A DNA stretch of 64,000 nt from Actinomycetota bacterium (GTDB taxonomy: Bacteria; Actinomycetota; Coriobacteriia; Anaerosomatales; Anaerosomataceae): assembly GCA_009668945.1 (NCBI GenBank), contig SBEH01000008.1, positions 32,102 through 96,101 on the forward strand, in the 5' to 3' direction. This document shows positions 24,042 through 33,382 of the stretch, piece by piece (positions within the stretch are counted from its first letter, which is position 1; every line of letters starts with the position of its first letter). A program made the position numbers and the translations under genes. The notes below the pieces were generated by a model, which saw only the letters and a list, made by a program, of their open reading frames with translations, was not told where the DNA came from and made no database searches.

Positions 24042-24962
24042 CTATCCGATCGCGGTCATGCGCTCAAGCGAACCCCGGGCGGCGTCCGCAACCTCCGCGG
24101 GCACCACGATCTCGCCACTCATGTCGCGCAGTGCGTCGCGGACGTGGTCGAGACGGGTCATCTTCATGTTCGGGCACAGCATCGCAGGCGCGAGACCGAC
24201 AAAGCGCTTGCCCGGTGCCGCCTTCTCGAGTCCGGTGAGCAAGCCGCTCTCCGTCACGACGATGATCTCCTCCGCATCGCTCGCCGCCGACCACCGGAGC
24301 ATCTGGCTCGTGGAGAGAACGGCGTCGGCCGCCGCGGTGATCTCGGGCCGGCATTCAGGATGCGCGATCACCGGCGCGCCGGGATGCTGCCGCCTGGCGT
24401 CCTCCACCTGCTCGAGGGTCACCCGGTCGTGCGTCGGACAGTAGCCGTCCCAGAGGATCATCTCGACCTCGGGCAGCTTCGACGCGATCCACGTGCCGAG
24501 GTTGCGATCGGGACCGAACAGGACCTTGGGCGAGCCGAGGGAGCGCACGACCTCCACCGCATTGGCCGACGTGCAACAGACGTCGGTGAGCACCTTGACC
24601 TCCGCCGAGGAGTTCACGTACATCACGACCGGGACGCCCGGGTACTCCGCCTTCCAGGCGGCGAGCTGCTCGCCTGTGATCATGTCGGCCATCGGACAGC
24701 CCGCGTCGGTGCGTGGGATCAGCACCGTCTTAGCGGGCGCCAGGATCTTCGCCGTCTCCGCCATGAAGCGCACACCGGCGAGCACGATGACCGATGCTTC
24801 GGCCGCCGCCGCACGCCTGGCGAGCTCAAGCGAGTCGCCCACCACGTCGGCGATCGCCTGCACCTCGGCACGCTGGTAGTTGTGCGCGAAGATCACGGCG
24901 TCGCGCTCGCGCGCGAGTTCCCGTACCTCGGCCGACAGCGCCTCCAGAATCGCGACGTCCAC
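24042..24962 (-). CDS. nadA: Quinolinate synthase
   Basis: NadA condenses iminoaspartate with dihydroxyacetone phosphate using an oxygen-labile [4Fe-4S] cluster. Three cluster cysteines are recognisable in TDVCCTSAN, DGYCPTHDRV and AMLCPNMK, and the substrate motif FAHNYQ is near the start. The GTG start at 24962 shares one base with the panC stop (TAGTG); the longer open frame upstream lies within panC. 306 residues, the usual size. Confidence 0.97.
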   Translation of the reverse strand: MDVAILEALSAEVRELARERDAVIFAHNYQRAEVQAIADVVGDSLELARRAAAAEASVIVLAGVRFMAETAKILAPAKTVLIPRTDAGCPMADMITGEQLAAWKAEYPGVPVVMYVNSSAEVKVLTDVCCTSANAVEVVRSLGSPKVLFGPDRNLGTWIASKLPEVEMILWDGYCPTHDRVTLEQVEDARRQHPGAPVIAHPECRPEITAAADAVLSTSQMLRWSAASDAEEIIVVTESGLLTGLEKAAPGKRFVGLAPAMLCPNMKMTRLDHVRDALRDMSGEIVVPAEVADAARGSLERMTAIG

Positions 24963-25813
24963 TAGCCCACCGCCAGTGCGAGGTTGTCGATGAGACGCGT
25001 CGAGCCTACGCGCGCGGCGATGAGCGCACGTGCCGGCGCGCTGCCGAGCGTCTCGAGCGGCGCGAGTGTCGCGGCGTCTACCACCGCGACGTAGTCGAGC
25101 GCCGCAAGCGACTCGCCCTCGACGGCTCCGCACATCGCCTCCTCGAGCACCCGCGCATCTCGTTCGCCGTCGAGTGCGAGAGTCTCTGCGCTGCGAAGCG
25201 CACGGTAGAGCACCGTCGCCGCTTCGCGCTCATCGCGAGACAGGTACGCGTTGCGGCTGGACATCGCGAGTCCGTCGCACTCGCGCACCGTGGGACATCC
25301 GACCACCTTCACGGGCAGGTCAAGATCGCGAACCATGCGCCGGATGACCGTGAGCTGCTGATAGTCCTTCTCGCCGAAGAACGCCAGATCGGGCCCCACC
25401 ACCGAGAGGAGCTTCGTCACGACCGTGCACACGCCGCCGAAGTGCGTAGGGCGCGTCGCGCCTTCGAGCACGGCACCGAGCGCACCCGGGTCCACGGTGA
25501 CATCCGCGCCGCCGCCGTACATCGCCTCGGATGTAGGCGTGAACGCCAGATCTGCTCCCTCGGCGCCAAGCAGGTCGAGATCGCGTTCGAGGTCCCGCGG
25601 GTAGGCGGCGAAGTCCTCGCCCGGCGCGAACTGCGTGGGGTTCACGAACACCGAGACGACCACGTAGTCGGCGCGCTCGTGCGCGGCACGGACGAGCGAC
25701 AGATGTCCGTCGTGCAGCGCGCCCATCGTCGGGACGAGCGCGATGCGCTTACTCTCGCGCCGCGCCTCGCCGACGGCTTGCCGGACCTCGTCCTTCGAGC
25801 CGAGCCGCTCCAC
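24962..25813 (-). CDS. panC: Pantothenate synthetase
   Basis: PanC joins pantoate and beta-alanine with ATP. The 283-residue protein has VPTMGALHDGHLSLVRAA with the HxGH nucleotide motif, VFVNPTQF, FGEKDYQQL and MSSRNAYLS, all diagnostic. GTG start, sharing one base with the panB stop (TAGTG), and the same arrangement joins it to nadA. panD, for beta-alanine, is not next to it. Confidence 0.97.
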   Translation of the reverse strand: MERLGSKDEVRQAVGEARRESKRIALVPTMGALHDGHLSLVRAAHERADYVVVSVFVNPTQFAPGEDFAAYPRDLERDLDLLGAEGADLAFTPTSEAMYGGGADVTVDPGALGAVLEGATRPTHFGGVCTVVTKLLSVVGPDLAFFGEKDYQQLTVIRRMVRDLDLPVKVVGCPTVRECDGLAMSSRNAYLSRDEREAATVLYRALRSAETLALDGERDARVLEEAMCGAVEGESLAALDYVAVVDAATLAPLETLGSAPARALIAARVGSTRLIDNLALAVG

Positions 25814-26697
25814 TAGCCCTCCTCGTCGGTGAGCGGCAGTATGCGCTCCAGTTCGGCCACGACATCCGCCGCGAGATGCGACGTCTGCTTCTCGGTCGGG
25901 AAGGCGCCGCTGCGCACGTCATCCACGTACGCGGAGACGGCCTTGCCGATGACCGCCCCGGCCTCGGTATAGCGCCTCGCATGCTTCGGCGTGAAGTCAC
26001 CGAGCCCCAGCACGTCGTGGTAGACCTGCACCTGACCGTCGCACCCGGCACCCGCACCGATGCCGATGGTCGGTATCGTCAGCTCCTCGCTGACCATCTG
26101 CGCGAGTTCGGCCGGCACGAGTTCGAGCACCACCGCGAACGCGCCCGCAGCCTCGAGCGCGAGGCAGTCCTCGACCAGGCGGATGGCGCTCGCCGAATCG
26201 CGCCCCTGGAGCTTGTAGCCGCCGAAGACGTTCACCGACTGGGGCGTGAGTCCGACGTGGCCCATCACGGGTATGCCGGCATCGGTCATCAGCCCCACCG
26301 TATCAGCCACCGCCATGCCGCCCTCGAGCTTCACCGCCTGCGCACCGGCCTCCGCGAGGAACCGGCCGGCGTTGCGCAGCGCGTCCTCGACGCTCGCCTG
26401 GTAGCTCATGAACGGCATGTCGGCGATGACGAGCGCCCGCTTCGCGCCGCGCGACACGGCCGCGGTCGCGCGCAGCATGTCGTCCATGGTGACCGGCAGC
26501 GTGCTGTCGTAGCCGAGAACGGTCATGCCGAGCGAGTCGCCGACGAGGATGGCGTCCACGCCTGCCGCCTCCACGAGGCGCGCGCCGGAAACGTCGTACG
26601 CTGTGATGACTGCGATGCGCTCGCCGGAGGCCTTCATCGCGATCAGGTCTGTGGTGGTCACTCGTGCGGCTGGTCTGCCCGCCGGCGTTGCGCTCAT
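25813..26697 (-). CDS. panB: Ketopantoate hydroxymethyltransferase
   Basis: PanB adds a hydroxymethyl group from methylene-tetrahydrofolate to ketoisovalerate. The 294-residue protein shows DAILVGDSLGM with the Mg-binding Asp, ADMPFMSY, KLEGG, GHVGLTPQSV and IGIGAG. I take the ATG at 26697 with a GGAG upstream; the longer frame upstream overlaps a promoter region. First gene of panB-panC-nadA-nadB-nadC. Folate genes needed for its one-carbon donor lie just upstream. Confidence 0.97.
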   Translation of the reverse strand: MSATPAGRPAARVTTTDLIAMKASGERIAVITAYDVSGARLVEAAGVDAILVGDSLGMTVLGYDSTLPVTMDDMLRATAAVSRGAKRALVIADMPFMSYQASVEDALRNAGRFLAEAGAQAVKLEGGMAVADTVGLMTDAGIPVMGHVGLTPQSVNVFGGYKLQGRDSASAIRLVEDCLALEAAGAFAVVLELVPAELAQMVSEELTIPTIGIGAGAGCDGQVQVYHDVLGLGDFTPKHARRYTEAGAVIGKAVSAYVDDVRSGAFPTEKQTSHLAADVVAELERILPLTDEEG

Positions 26698-26766
26698 AGT
26701 CCCACTCCATCCCGGTGGTCCCGGCCGCTTCCTCCGGTCCGGGCCGCCTTCAAGAAACGGAGCACG

Positions 26767-26813
26767 AGTATACACCCCGACGTGCGGGGACGCGCGTTTC
26801 CCGACTTGCGGGG
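26767..26813 (-). promoter_or_regulatory. Candidate promoter and paired direct repeats ahead of panB
   Basis: In the 136-base gap between folK and panB a -10-like TATACT lies at 26772-26767. Immediately upstream of it two 14-base direct repeats differ by one base: CCCCGCACGTCGGG (26789-26776) and CCCCGCAAGTCGGG (26813-26800), start to start 24 bases. They cover the place of a -35 box, for which I see no good match. This is the arrangement of a tandem activator or repressor site. No other stretch of the window has the repeat. Confidence 0.45.
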
Positions 26814-26833
26814 AGGCGACGGACGGCGGGCTG

Positions 26834-27667
26834 TCAGGCGCCGTCGCTGTCCGGCTCCGGCGGCTCGTCGAGAACCGGCTGCGCCGCATGCACGTCGGCG
26901 AGCAGCTCCCGGGCGCGCGCCGCCATCGTCGGCGGGACGAGCAGCCGGTACGTCCGCGGCAGAGCCCAGGGACTGTACTCCAACTGCGGCGGCATGGGGT
27001 CCCAGCCTATGGGGATGCCCTCCTGCTCCAGCACGGCCGCGTCGAACAGCAGGTCCATGGCGAACGACGTTCCGACACCGACGGCGAAGCGCCTGGACGC
27101 GATTTCCTCCCACCCGGCGAAGTCCGCGCCGAACCGCTGCGGCCCCGTCCAGCCTCCGGGAGGGGGCGTCACGTCCTCGTAGCCGGGGACGGGCCCGAGT
27201 CCCGAGGTGATGCGCCCTTGCGTCGCGCGGTCGCGCGTGACCGGGGAACCGTCGGGCCACTCGGCGTGCGGCGCGATCTCGAGCAGTGGCGAGACCGCGA
27301 AGTCGCGATCAGCCAGACGCGGATGCGGGACGGTGAGCTCGGGCGTATCCCACTCGTCATCACCGTAGAGGAGGACGTCGAGATCGATCAGCCGCGGGCC
27401 ATACCGCTCGCCGGGGACGCGCCCGAGTGCAGCCTCGATGTCCTCGAGGAGGCCGAGGAGGCGGTCCGCGGGGATGGCGGTTGCGATTCGCGCCACGGCA
27501 TTCGCGAAAGGCGGCTGGTCGGTCACCCCCCACGGCTCCGATTCCACGGCGTTGGACACCGAGATCACCCGGGTCTCGTCGAGCCCGCCGATCGCGTCGA
27601 GCGCCCGGCGAAGGTTCGCGAGCCGGTCGCCGAGGTTGCTGCCGAGGCCTACATACGCGTCGGTCAC
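26834..27667 (-). CDS. folK: HPPK (folate synthesis) with an unusual C-terminal extension
   Basis: Residues 1-160 are 6-hydroxymethyl-7,8-dihydropterin pyrophosphokinase: AYVGLGSNLGDRLANLR, VESEPWGVTDQPPFANAV, ERYGPRLIDLDVLLY and VPHPRLADRDF. HPPK proteins usually end there. Here about 115 further residues follow, rich in Trp, Pro and acidic positions (GWEEIASRRFAVGVGTSFAMD, GWDPMPPQLEYSPWALP, YRLLVPPTMAARARELL). I do not recognise that part. The last segment slightly recalls DUF2007-type signal domains. GTG start overlaps the folP stop (GTGA). folB is not present between folP and folK. Confidence 0.92.
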   Translation of the reverse strand: MTDAYVGLGSNLGDRLANLRRALDAIGGLDETRVISVSNAVESEPWGVTDQPPFANAVARIATAIPADRLLGLLEDIEAALGRVPGERYGPRLIDLDVLLYGDDEWDTPELTVPHPRLADRDFAVSPLLEIAPHAEWPDGSPVTRDRATQGRITSGLGPVPGYEDVTPPPGGWTGPQRFGADFAGWEEIASRRFAVGVGTSFAMDLLFDAAVLEQEGIPIGWDPMPPQLEYSPWALPRTYRLLVPPTMAARARELLADVHAAQPVLDEPPEPDSDGA

Positions 27668-28533
27668 CTCGCGCCGCCCTCGATAGCTGACCACACGCTG
27701 AGCGCCCGGACGGTCTCCGCCACGTCGTGCACCCGCACCACATCGACGCCGTGCCCTGCTGCCCACACAGCGGCGATCACGCTTCCCGCCACGCGCCGGT
27801 CGGGCCGCTCCTCGCCGGTGATCTCGCCTATGAAGCGCTTCCGCGACGCGCCGACGAGTACCGTATGCCCGAGGGCTGCGATCTCCGGAAGCCTGGCGAG
27901 CAGTTCGAGGTTGTGTTCTGTCGTCTTTCCGAACCCGATCCCGGGATCGACGGCGATACGCTCGCAGGCCACGCCCGCGGCCTCGAGAGCCGCAGCCTGC
28001 GACGCGAGGTAGTCGCGAACCTCGACCACCACGTCGCCGTATTCCGGCGCAGCCTGCATCGTCTTCGGCTCGCCGAGCATGTGCATCGCGACGACACCGG
28101 CATCGCATGCCGCCGCTGCTTCGGTCATCGCCGGATCGCGGAAGCCGGAAATGTCGTTGATGATGCTTGCGCCCTCGGCCACGCACGCCCGGGCAACCTC
28201 GGCGTGGCGCGTGTCGATGGACACCGGGATATCCAGGCCGTGCACGAGCGCCGCTACGACCGGCAGCACGCGCTCCAGCTCCTCGACGACGGACACCTCA
28301 TCGGAGCCGGGCCGCGTGGACTCGCCGCCGACATCGATCATGTCCGCGCCTTCGCGCGCCATCTGCAGTCCGCGCTCGAGTGCAGCGAGCGGGTCGAGGA
28401 ACCGGCCGCCGTCGGAGAACGAGTCCGGCGTGACGTTGAGGATGCCCATGACGAGCGGGCGCGCAAGGCCGAGCGCGTACCGCCCGCAACGCCAGATGCG
28501 GGAGCTGGCGGCCGCGGCGCCGGCATCGTTCAT
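27664..28533 (-). CDS. folP: Dihydropteroate synthase
   Basis: FolP joins p-aminobenzoate to the pterin pyrophosphate made by FolK. The 289-residue protein has [45 protein letters not shown] and GASRKRFIG, the full set of pterin and sulfonamide-site motifs. Its start overlaps the folE stop by four bases, and its stop overlaps folK. Confidence 0.97.
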   Translation of the reverse strand: MNDAGAAAASSRIWRCGRYALGLARPLVMGILNVTPDSFSDGGRFLDPLAALERGLQMAREGADMIDVGGESTRPGSDEVSVVEELERVLPVVAALVHGLDIPVSIDTRHAEVARACVAEGASIINDISGFRDPAMTEAAAACDAGVVAMHMLGEPKTMQAAPEYGDVVVEVRDYLASQAAALEAAGVACERIAVDPGIGFGKTTEHNLELLARLPEIAALGHTVLVGASRKRFIGEITGEERPDRRVAGSVIAAVWAAGHGVDVVRVHDVAETVRALSVWSAIEGGAR

Positions 28534-29096
28534 CGCGCGCCCTTGATGAGGCTCATCGCCTCGGCGCGAGTGGCGGCATTGCGTGCGAAGATGCCCCGCA
28601 CCGCCGACGTGGTGGTGATGGCACCCGGCTTCTGCACCCCGCGCATCGACATGCAGAGGTGCTCGGCCTCGATCACGACCAGCGCTCCCTGCGGCTCAAG
28701 CTGCTCCACCAGCGTGTCGGCGATCTGAGAGGTCATGCGCTCCTGGACCTGCGGACGCCGCGCGTACACCTCCACCAGCCGCCCGAGCTTGGACAGTCCG
28801 CAGATGCGTCCGTCCTCGCCCGGAACGTACGCCAGGTGCGCCTTGCCCACGAAAGGCAGCAGGTGGTGCTCGCACACCGAGTACAGGGGGATGTCGCGTA
28901 TAAGCACCATCTCCTGATGACCTTCGTTGAAGGTGACCTGGAAGTGCTCGGCCGCATCAGTGTCGAGTCCGGCGAAGATCTCGGCGTACATCTCCGCCAC
29001 GCGACGGGGTGTGTCCTGCAGCCCCTCGCGTCCCGGATCCTCCCCGATACCCTCGAGGATGAGGCGCACGCCCTCTTCGATCTTCGCGCGGTCCAT
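28530..29096 (-). CDS. folE: GTP cyclohydrolase I (type IA)
   Basis: The first enzyme of tetrahydrofolate synthesis, converting GTP to dihydroneopterin triphosphate. The 188-residue protein has [32 protein letters not shown] with zinc-binding Cys and His, [10 protein letters not shown] and [10 protein letters not shown]. Leads the folE-folP-folK unit. Confidence 0.97.
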   Translation of the reverse strand: MDRAKIEEGVRLILEGIGEDPGREGLQDTPRRVAEMYAEIFAGLDTDAAEHFQVTFNEGHQEMVLIRDIPLYSVCEHHLLPFVGKAHLAYVPGEDGRICGLSKLGRLVEVYARRPQVQERMTSQIADTLVEQLEPQGALVVIEAEHLCMSMRGVQKPGAITTTSAVRGIFARNAATRAEAMSLIKGAR

Positions 29097-29128
29097 AGAG
29101 CCCTCCGCCGACGGCGTCAGTGTCTGGG

Positions 29129-29156
29129 ATTGTACCCTACGGAACCGTTCGAACGG
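29129..29156 (-). promoter_or_regulatory. Possible folE promoter with a 12-base palindrome at the -35 position
   Basis: TACAAT (29134-29129) sits 33 bases before folE. The perfect palindrome CCGTTCGAACGG (29145-29156) covers the expected -35 region, where no TTGACA-like box exists. It could be an operator or merely part of the end of the tadC transcript. Confidence 0.35.
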
Positions 29157-29168
29157 CCGCTACCGCCG

Positions 29169-30092
29169 CTAGCCGAAGACGCGCACAAACGATATCGCCG
29201 CCGGGCCGAGGATGACGAGCAGGGTGGCCGGCAGGATGCACAGCACCAGCGGGAACACCAGCTTGACCGGCGCCTTCTGCGCGGCCTCCTCGGCGAACTG
29301 GCGGCGCTTCGTCCGCATCTCGGCCGCCTGTGTCCGAAGCACGCTGCTCACCGAAACGCCGAAGACGTCGGCCTGGACGATCGCCATGATGAATCCGTTC
29401 AGCTCGGGGACCTCCGTGCGCGCCGAGAGGTGACGCAGCGCCTCGGCCCGGCTCACGCCCGCCTGGACCTCCTGAAGCATCCGCCCGAACTGCTCGGACA
29501 GCGGCCCGGAGGTGTTGCGCACTATCTTGGCGATCGCCTGGTCGAAACCGAGACCCGCCTCGACAGAGATCGTCAGCATGTCGAGCATATCGGGAAGCAT
29601 GCGGCGGATCGCGTTCTTGTAGTCGGTGATCCGCGACGCGAGCCAGAGGTCCGGCATGAAGAAGGCGAGGATGACGAGCGGGATCACGACCAGCAGCCAG
29701 GTCGTCGGGCTGAGCGGTCGGATGACCGAGATCGCGGTGAACAGCAATCCCGTTCCGACGGCCGAGAGTATCTTGACGACCATGAACCGCCCGACCTCCA
29801 TGCCGCGCGGGTTGCCGGCAAGCACGAGCCGGCGGCGAACGCTGTCGGCGTACCCCTTCGGCGCCGCTGCCGAACCGGCCCGCTTCACCGCATCGGCTAC
29901 GGGCGCGCTCACGCGCTCGGCGAACGGGCGCAGAAGCGGTTCGACTTGCTTGGCCTGCTTCGCTTCGTACTCGCTCATCTTGCGCAGTCGACGTGTGACC
30001 TGCATCTCCTCGGAGAAGACCGTTGAAAGCACGAGGTAGGCAAGCGCGACCACCATCGAGAACACGAGGAAGACGACGATAGGGGCGAGCAC
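29169..30092 (-). CDS. tadC: Tad pilus inner-membrane platform protein TadC (T2SSF family)
   Basis: The 307-residue protein has an N-terminal helix and the type II secretion F domain: PDMLDMLTISVEAGLGFDQA, MLQEVQAGVSRAEAL and VSVSSVLRTQAAEMR, then two C-terminal helices. In Tad systems TadB and TadC form the membrane platform that works with the TadA ATPase to assemble Flp pili. Last gene of the locus, 3 bases after the VWA-TadB gene. Confidence 0.93.
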   Translation of the reverse strand: MLAPIVVFLVFSMVVALAYLVLSTVFSEEMQVTRRLRKMSEYEAKQAKQVEPLLRPFAERVSAPVADAVKRAGSAAAPKGYADSVRRRLVLAGNPRGMEVGRFMVVKILSAVGTGLLFTAISVIRPLSPTTWLLVVIPLVILAFFMPDLWLASRITDYKNAIRRMLPDMLDMLTISVEAGLGFDQAIAKIVRNTSGPLSEQFGRMLQEVQAGVSRAEALRHLSARTEVPELNGFIMAIVQADVFGVSVSSVLRTQAAEMRTKRRQFAEEAAQKAPVKLVFPLVLCILPATLLVILGPAAISFVRVFG

Positions 30093-30095
30093 GGC

Positions 30096-32003
30096 CTACA
30101 CCTCCACCCTCATGGCGCGCACCAGCCAGATCGAGCCGACCATCAGAAGCGTCAGCCCCAGGCCGAGGATCATCCAACCCATCGGCTCGGTGAACAGTGG
30201 CAGCATGTACGTCGGGTTCACGAACGTAAGCACGATACCCTCCACGAACGGCAGAGCCAGAAGGATGATGGCCGACATGCGCCCTTCGGCCGTAAGCGCA
30301 CTCACGTGACGCCGGAGCGCCGCCCGCTCGCGGATGGTGGTGGCGACCACGTCCAGCACCTCGGCGAGGTTGCCGCCGACCTCCCGCTGGATCGCGATCG
30401 CCGATACCGCCCAGCCGAAGTCCTCGCTGCCCACCCGTTCGGCCATCGACCGAAGTGCATCCTCGACGGGGAGTCCAAGCCGCGCTTCGGTCTGAACGCG
30501 TTGGAACTCATCCGAGGCCGGCGGGAGCGTCTCCTGCACAACCATGTCCACCGACTGGAGCAGCCCCCAGCCTGCACGGAGTGAGCCCGCGATGAGGTTC
30601 AGGATCTGCGGCAGCTGCTCCTCGAAGGCCGTCATGCGAGAGCGGGCCTTCAGGTCGAGGTAGAGAATCGGGGCAAGGGTGGCGAGCACCACGACGAAGG
30701 CGGAGACCACCAGGTTGCCGCTCACGACCTCGGCCGCAACGCCCGCGACGACGACCAGGGTGATGTGCGCGGTCATGTACTCGGCAGGACGCAGCGGAAG
30801 ACCCGCGCGTTCGAGCCGCTGACGCACAAGGCCGGTGATGCCACGCCTACCGGCGACGTAGCCGACCACTCCTACCATCCGCTGGCGTAAGGTGTCGCCA
30901 GTCGCCTCGGCGGCCGACGGCAAACCGGCGGCAGTGCCGCGAAGCTGCTCGTAGAAGCGCATCTGGTCGAGCGTGGTCCGTGGCCGGACGAGGACAAGGA
31001 TCAGCCCGAGGGCCAGCAGCCCCACCGAGAAGCCCACGAGCGCCACCGCCCCGACCAAAGACAGAACGTCCGCCGGCCCGACCTTCAGGACCTCGCCGGT
31101 GCCGGTCTCCCTCACCTCGAAGCGCGGGTTCGCCACGAACGTGGATGCCAGTGCCGAGTTCGCGCCGGACACCGCGGTCACCTCGATCTCGAGGTCCTTC
31201 GTCTGCGGCTCCGCGCTGCGGTAGACGATCACGTAGCTCGTCTGGATCTCCTCGGCGATGTTGCGGTAGAGGTCCGGGAGCGCCGCGACATCCTCGATCG
31301 CGACCTGCCTGCCGCCGGTCTGCGCGGCGATCGTCTGCAAGACGGTGGGATCCGCCTCGTACGACGGCAGTGAGATGGAGTACACAGGGACGCCCGCGCC
31401 GGTGACCTGGCGCACGGCTTCGTCGAGCGTCGTGCGGCTCATCGTGTCGCCGCCGTCCGAGAGGAACACGATCCCCTTGAGATTCGCGCCCGGCTCAGCG
31501 GCCATGCCCGCCGCGACCACGAGCGAGTCGTACGCTGCGGTCTCCCCGCCCGCCTCCAGTCCGTCTATCGCCGCGTTGAGAGCCGCGTCGTCAGCGGTAA
31601 AAGCGGAGGCGACACGCGCGCTGGACGAGAAGGCAACGATCGCGACCCGGTTCGGCGCCTGCATCGCCGCCACAAACGCCCGGGCGGCGCTCTTCGCCGC
31701 GTCGAGCGAGGCGCCCTTCATGCTGCCGCTCGTGTCGATCGCCAAGACGACGTCCACGGGCTTCTCGGGTGCGGTCAGGTGGTCCTCGGCGAGCACGTCG
31801 ACCTTCTCGCCGTTCTCGGTGACCGAGAAGGCGGCCTGTGCCCCGTCCGCTGCGAACTCGGCCGGGACAGTGAGCGAGATCCGGACGTCCGGGAAGTCCG
31901 CCGAGTCGATGCTCTGGATCCCGAGCGAGTACTCGGCGGCGAGCGCGGGTGTGCCGACCACCAGGGCCAGTACCAGTGCGACGATGAACGCGCGCTGCCT
32001 CAT
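30096..32003 (-). CDS. tadB: VWA domain fused to a TadB-type pilus platform protein
   Basis: Residues 1-22 are a signal peptide. Residues about 80-265 form an extracellular von Willebrand A domain with a complete MIDAS (DTSGS at about 89-93, later SDGGD). A helix near 322-345 crosses the membrane. From about 365 on is a TadB-type T2SSF domain (LPQILNLIAGSLRAGWGLLQS, FGWAVSAIAIQREVGGNLAEVL) with terminal helices. Typical TadB is about 300 residues; here it is 635 because of the fused VWA part. The VWA module could bind a metal-dependent ligand or pilus component at the cell surface. Tight operon spacing on both sides supports a single pilus unit. Confidence 0.92.
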   Translation of the reverse strand: MRQRAFIVALVLALVVGTPALAAEYSLGIQSIDSADFPDVRISLTVPAEFAADGAQAAFSVTENGEKVDVLAEDHLTAPEKPVDVVLAIDTSGSMKGASLDAAKSAARAFVAAMQAPNRVAIVAFSSSARVASAFTADDAALNAAIDGLEAGGETAAYDSLVVAAGMAAEPGANLKGIVFLSDGGDTMSRTTLDEAVRQVTGAGVPVYSISLPSYEADPTVLQTIAAQTGGRQVAIEDVAALPDLYRNIAEEIQTSYVIVYRSAEPQTKDLEIEVTAVSGANSALASTFVANPRFEVRETGTGEVLKVGPADVLSLVGAVALVGFSVGLLALGLILVLVRPRTTLDQMRFYEQLRGTAAGLPSAAEATGDTLRQRMVGVVGYVAGRRGITGLVRQRLERAGLPLRPAEYMTAHITLVVVAGVAAEVVSGNLVVSAFVVVLATLAPILYLDLKARSRMTAFEEQLPQILNLIAGSLRAGWGLLQSVDMVVQETLPPASDEFQRVQTEARLGLPVEDALRSMAERVGSEDFGWAVSAIAIQREVGGNLAEVLDVVATTIRERAALRRHVSALTAEGRMSAIILLALPFVEGIVLTFVNPTYMLPLFTEPMGWMILGLGLTLLMVGSIWLVRAMRVEV

Positions 32004-32011
32004 CCCGTCCC

Positions 32012-33382
32012 CTATCGGTGCGCCGGTGGCTCGTACTCGAATGTCTCTGGTGGCAACGTGACGCCGAGGTCCTCCAGCCGCCGCATGAACACGGGACGTA
32101 GTCCGGTCGACTTGATGTGACCCTTGAACCGGCCGATCTCGTCTATGCCCATCGAGTAGTCGAAGTAGAAGAGGTCCTGTAGCACTATCGTGTCACCTTC
32201 CATGCCCTCGACTTCGGCTACGTGCGTGATCCGTCGGGAGCCGTCCCGGAGCCGGGTGAGGTGGACGAGCACGTCGAGCGCCGAGGATATCTGCTCACGA
32301 ATCGCGCGCATCGGGAGGTCGATGCCGCTCATGAGCACCATCGTCTCGAGACGTGCAAGCGCGTCGCGCGGCGAGTTCGCGTGGATGGTCGACAGTGAGC
32401 CGTCGTGGCCCGTGTTCATGGCCTGCAGCATGTCGAGCGACTCCCCGCCGCGGACCTCGCCGACGATGATGCGGTCGGGACGCATGCGCAGCGTGTTGCG
32501 TACGAGGTCGCGAATGGTGATCTGACCCCTGCCCTCGATGTTCGCCGGCCGGGCCTCGAGCCTAAGCACGTGCGCCTGGCGAAGACGCAACTCGGCGGCA
32601 TCCTCGACGGTGATGATCCGCTCGTCTGGCGGAACGTATGCCGAAGCCACGTTCAAGAGCGTCGTCTTGCCGGTGCCGGTGCCTCCCGAGATCAGCATGT
32701 TCAAGCGTCCGCGCACGCACGCCTCGAGGAGCTCTGCCACCCTGCGGTTCATCGTGCCGAAGTTGATGAGGTCCTCGGCCGTGAAGGGGTCGTGCGAGAA
32801 CTTCCGGATGGTGAGCATCGGGCCGTTGATGGCAAGCGGCGCGATGACGGCGTTGACACGCGACCCATCGGGCAGGCGGGCGTCCACCATCGGCGAGGCT
32901 TCATCGATGCGCCTGCCCACACGCGCCACGATCTTGTCGATGATTCGCAGCAGATGCGCTTCGTCCACGAAGTGCTTCTCGGTTGTGAGGATCTTGCCGG
33001 CACGCTCGATGTACACGGTTCCCGGGTTGTTCACCATGACCTCGGTCACGGTCGGGTCGTTGAGCAGCGACTCGATCGGGCCGTAGCCCATGATGTTGTC
33101 TATCACGTCGGTGACGATCTCGCGCTTGTCGTCCGCCGAGAGCGGCGTGGTCTCCTGGTTGAGCAGGTCCTGCAGCTTCGCCTCGATGCGGTAGCGCAGA
33201 CCCACCTCGTCGGTCGAAGTGTCGAGCTCGGTGCCCATCTCGTCGATCAGCAGGTAGTGGATGTTGCGCTTGATGGCGTCTTTCGTGTCGAGTGAAGCCC
33301 CACCGCGCAACGACGCGCCGGGCGAATCGGCTTTCGCTTCGGCGGCGACGCTTGCCCCCGCGAGCCGGTCCTTAAGAGACAT
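32012..33382 (-). CDS. tadA: Tad pilus assembly ATPase TadA/CpaF
   Basis: A type II/IV secretion ATPase that powers Flp pilus assembly. The 456-residue protein shows [21 protein letters not shown], the Walker [10 protein letters not shown], the Asp box and Walker B region [12 protein letters not shown], and the His box [17 protein letters not shown] take the ATG at 33382 with AGGAG seven bases earlier; it overlaps the tadZ end by 11 bases. An N-terminal linker (1-35) is disordered. Confidence 0.95.
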   Translation of the reverse strand: MSLKDRLAGASVAAEAKADSPGASLRGGASLDTKDAIKRNIHYLLIDEMGTELDTSTDEVGLRYRIEAKLQDLLNQETTPLSADDKREIVTDVIDNIMGYGPIESLLNDPTVTEVMVNNPGTVYIERAGKILTTEKHFVDEAHLLRIIDKIVARVGRRIDEASPMVDARLPDGSRVNAVIAPLAINGPMLTIRKFSHDPFTAEDLINFGTMNRRVAELLEACVRGRLNMLISGGTGTGKTTLLNVASAYVPPDERIITVEDAAELRLRQAHVLRLEARPANIEGRGQITIRDLVRNTLRMRPDRIIVGEVRGGESLDMLQAMNTGHDGSLSTIHANSPRDALARLETMVLMSGIDLPMRAIREQISSALDVLVHLTRLRDGSRRITHVAEVEGMEGDTIVLQDLFYFDYSMGIDEIGRFKGHIKSTGLRPVFMRRLEDLGVTLPPETFEYEPPAHR

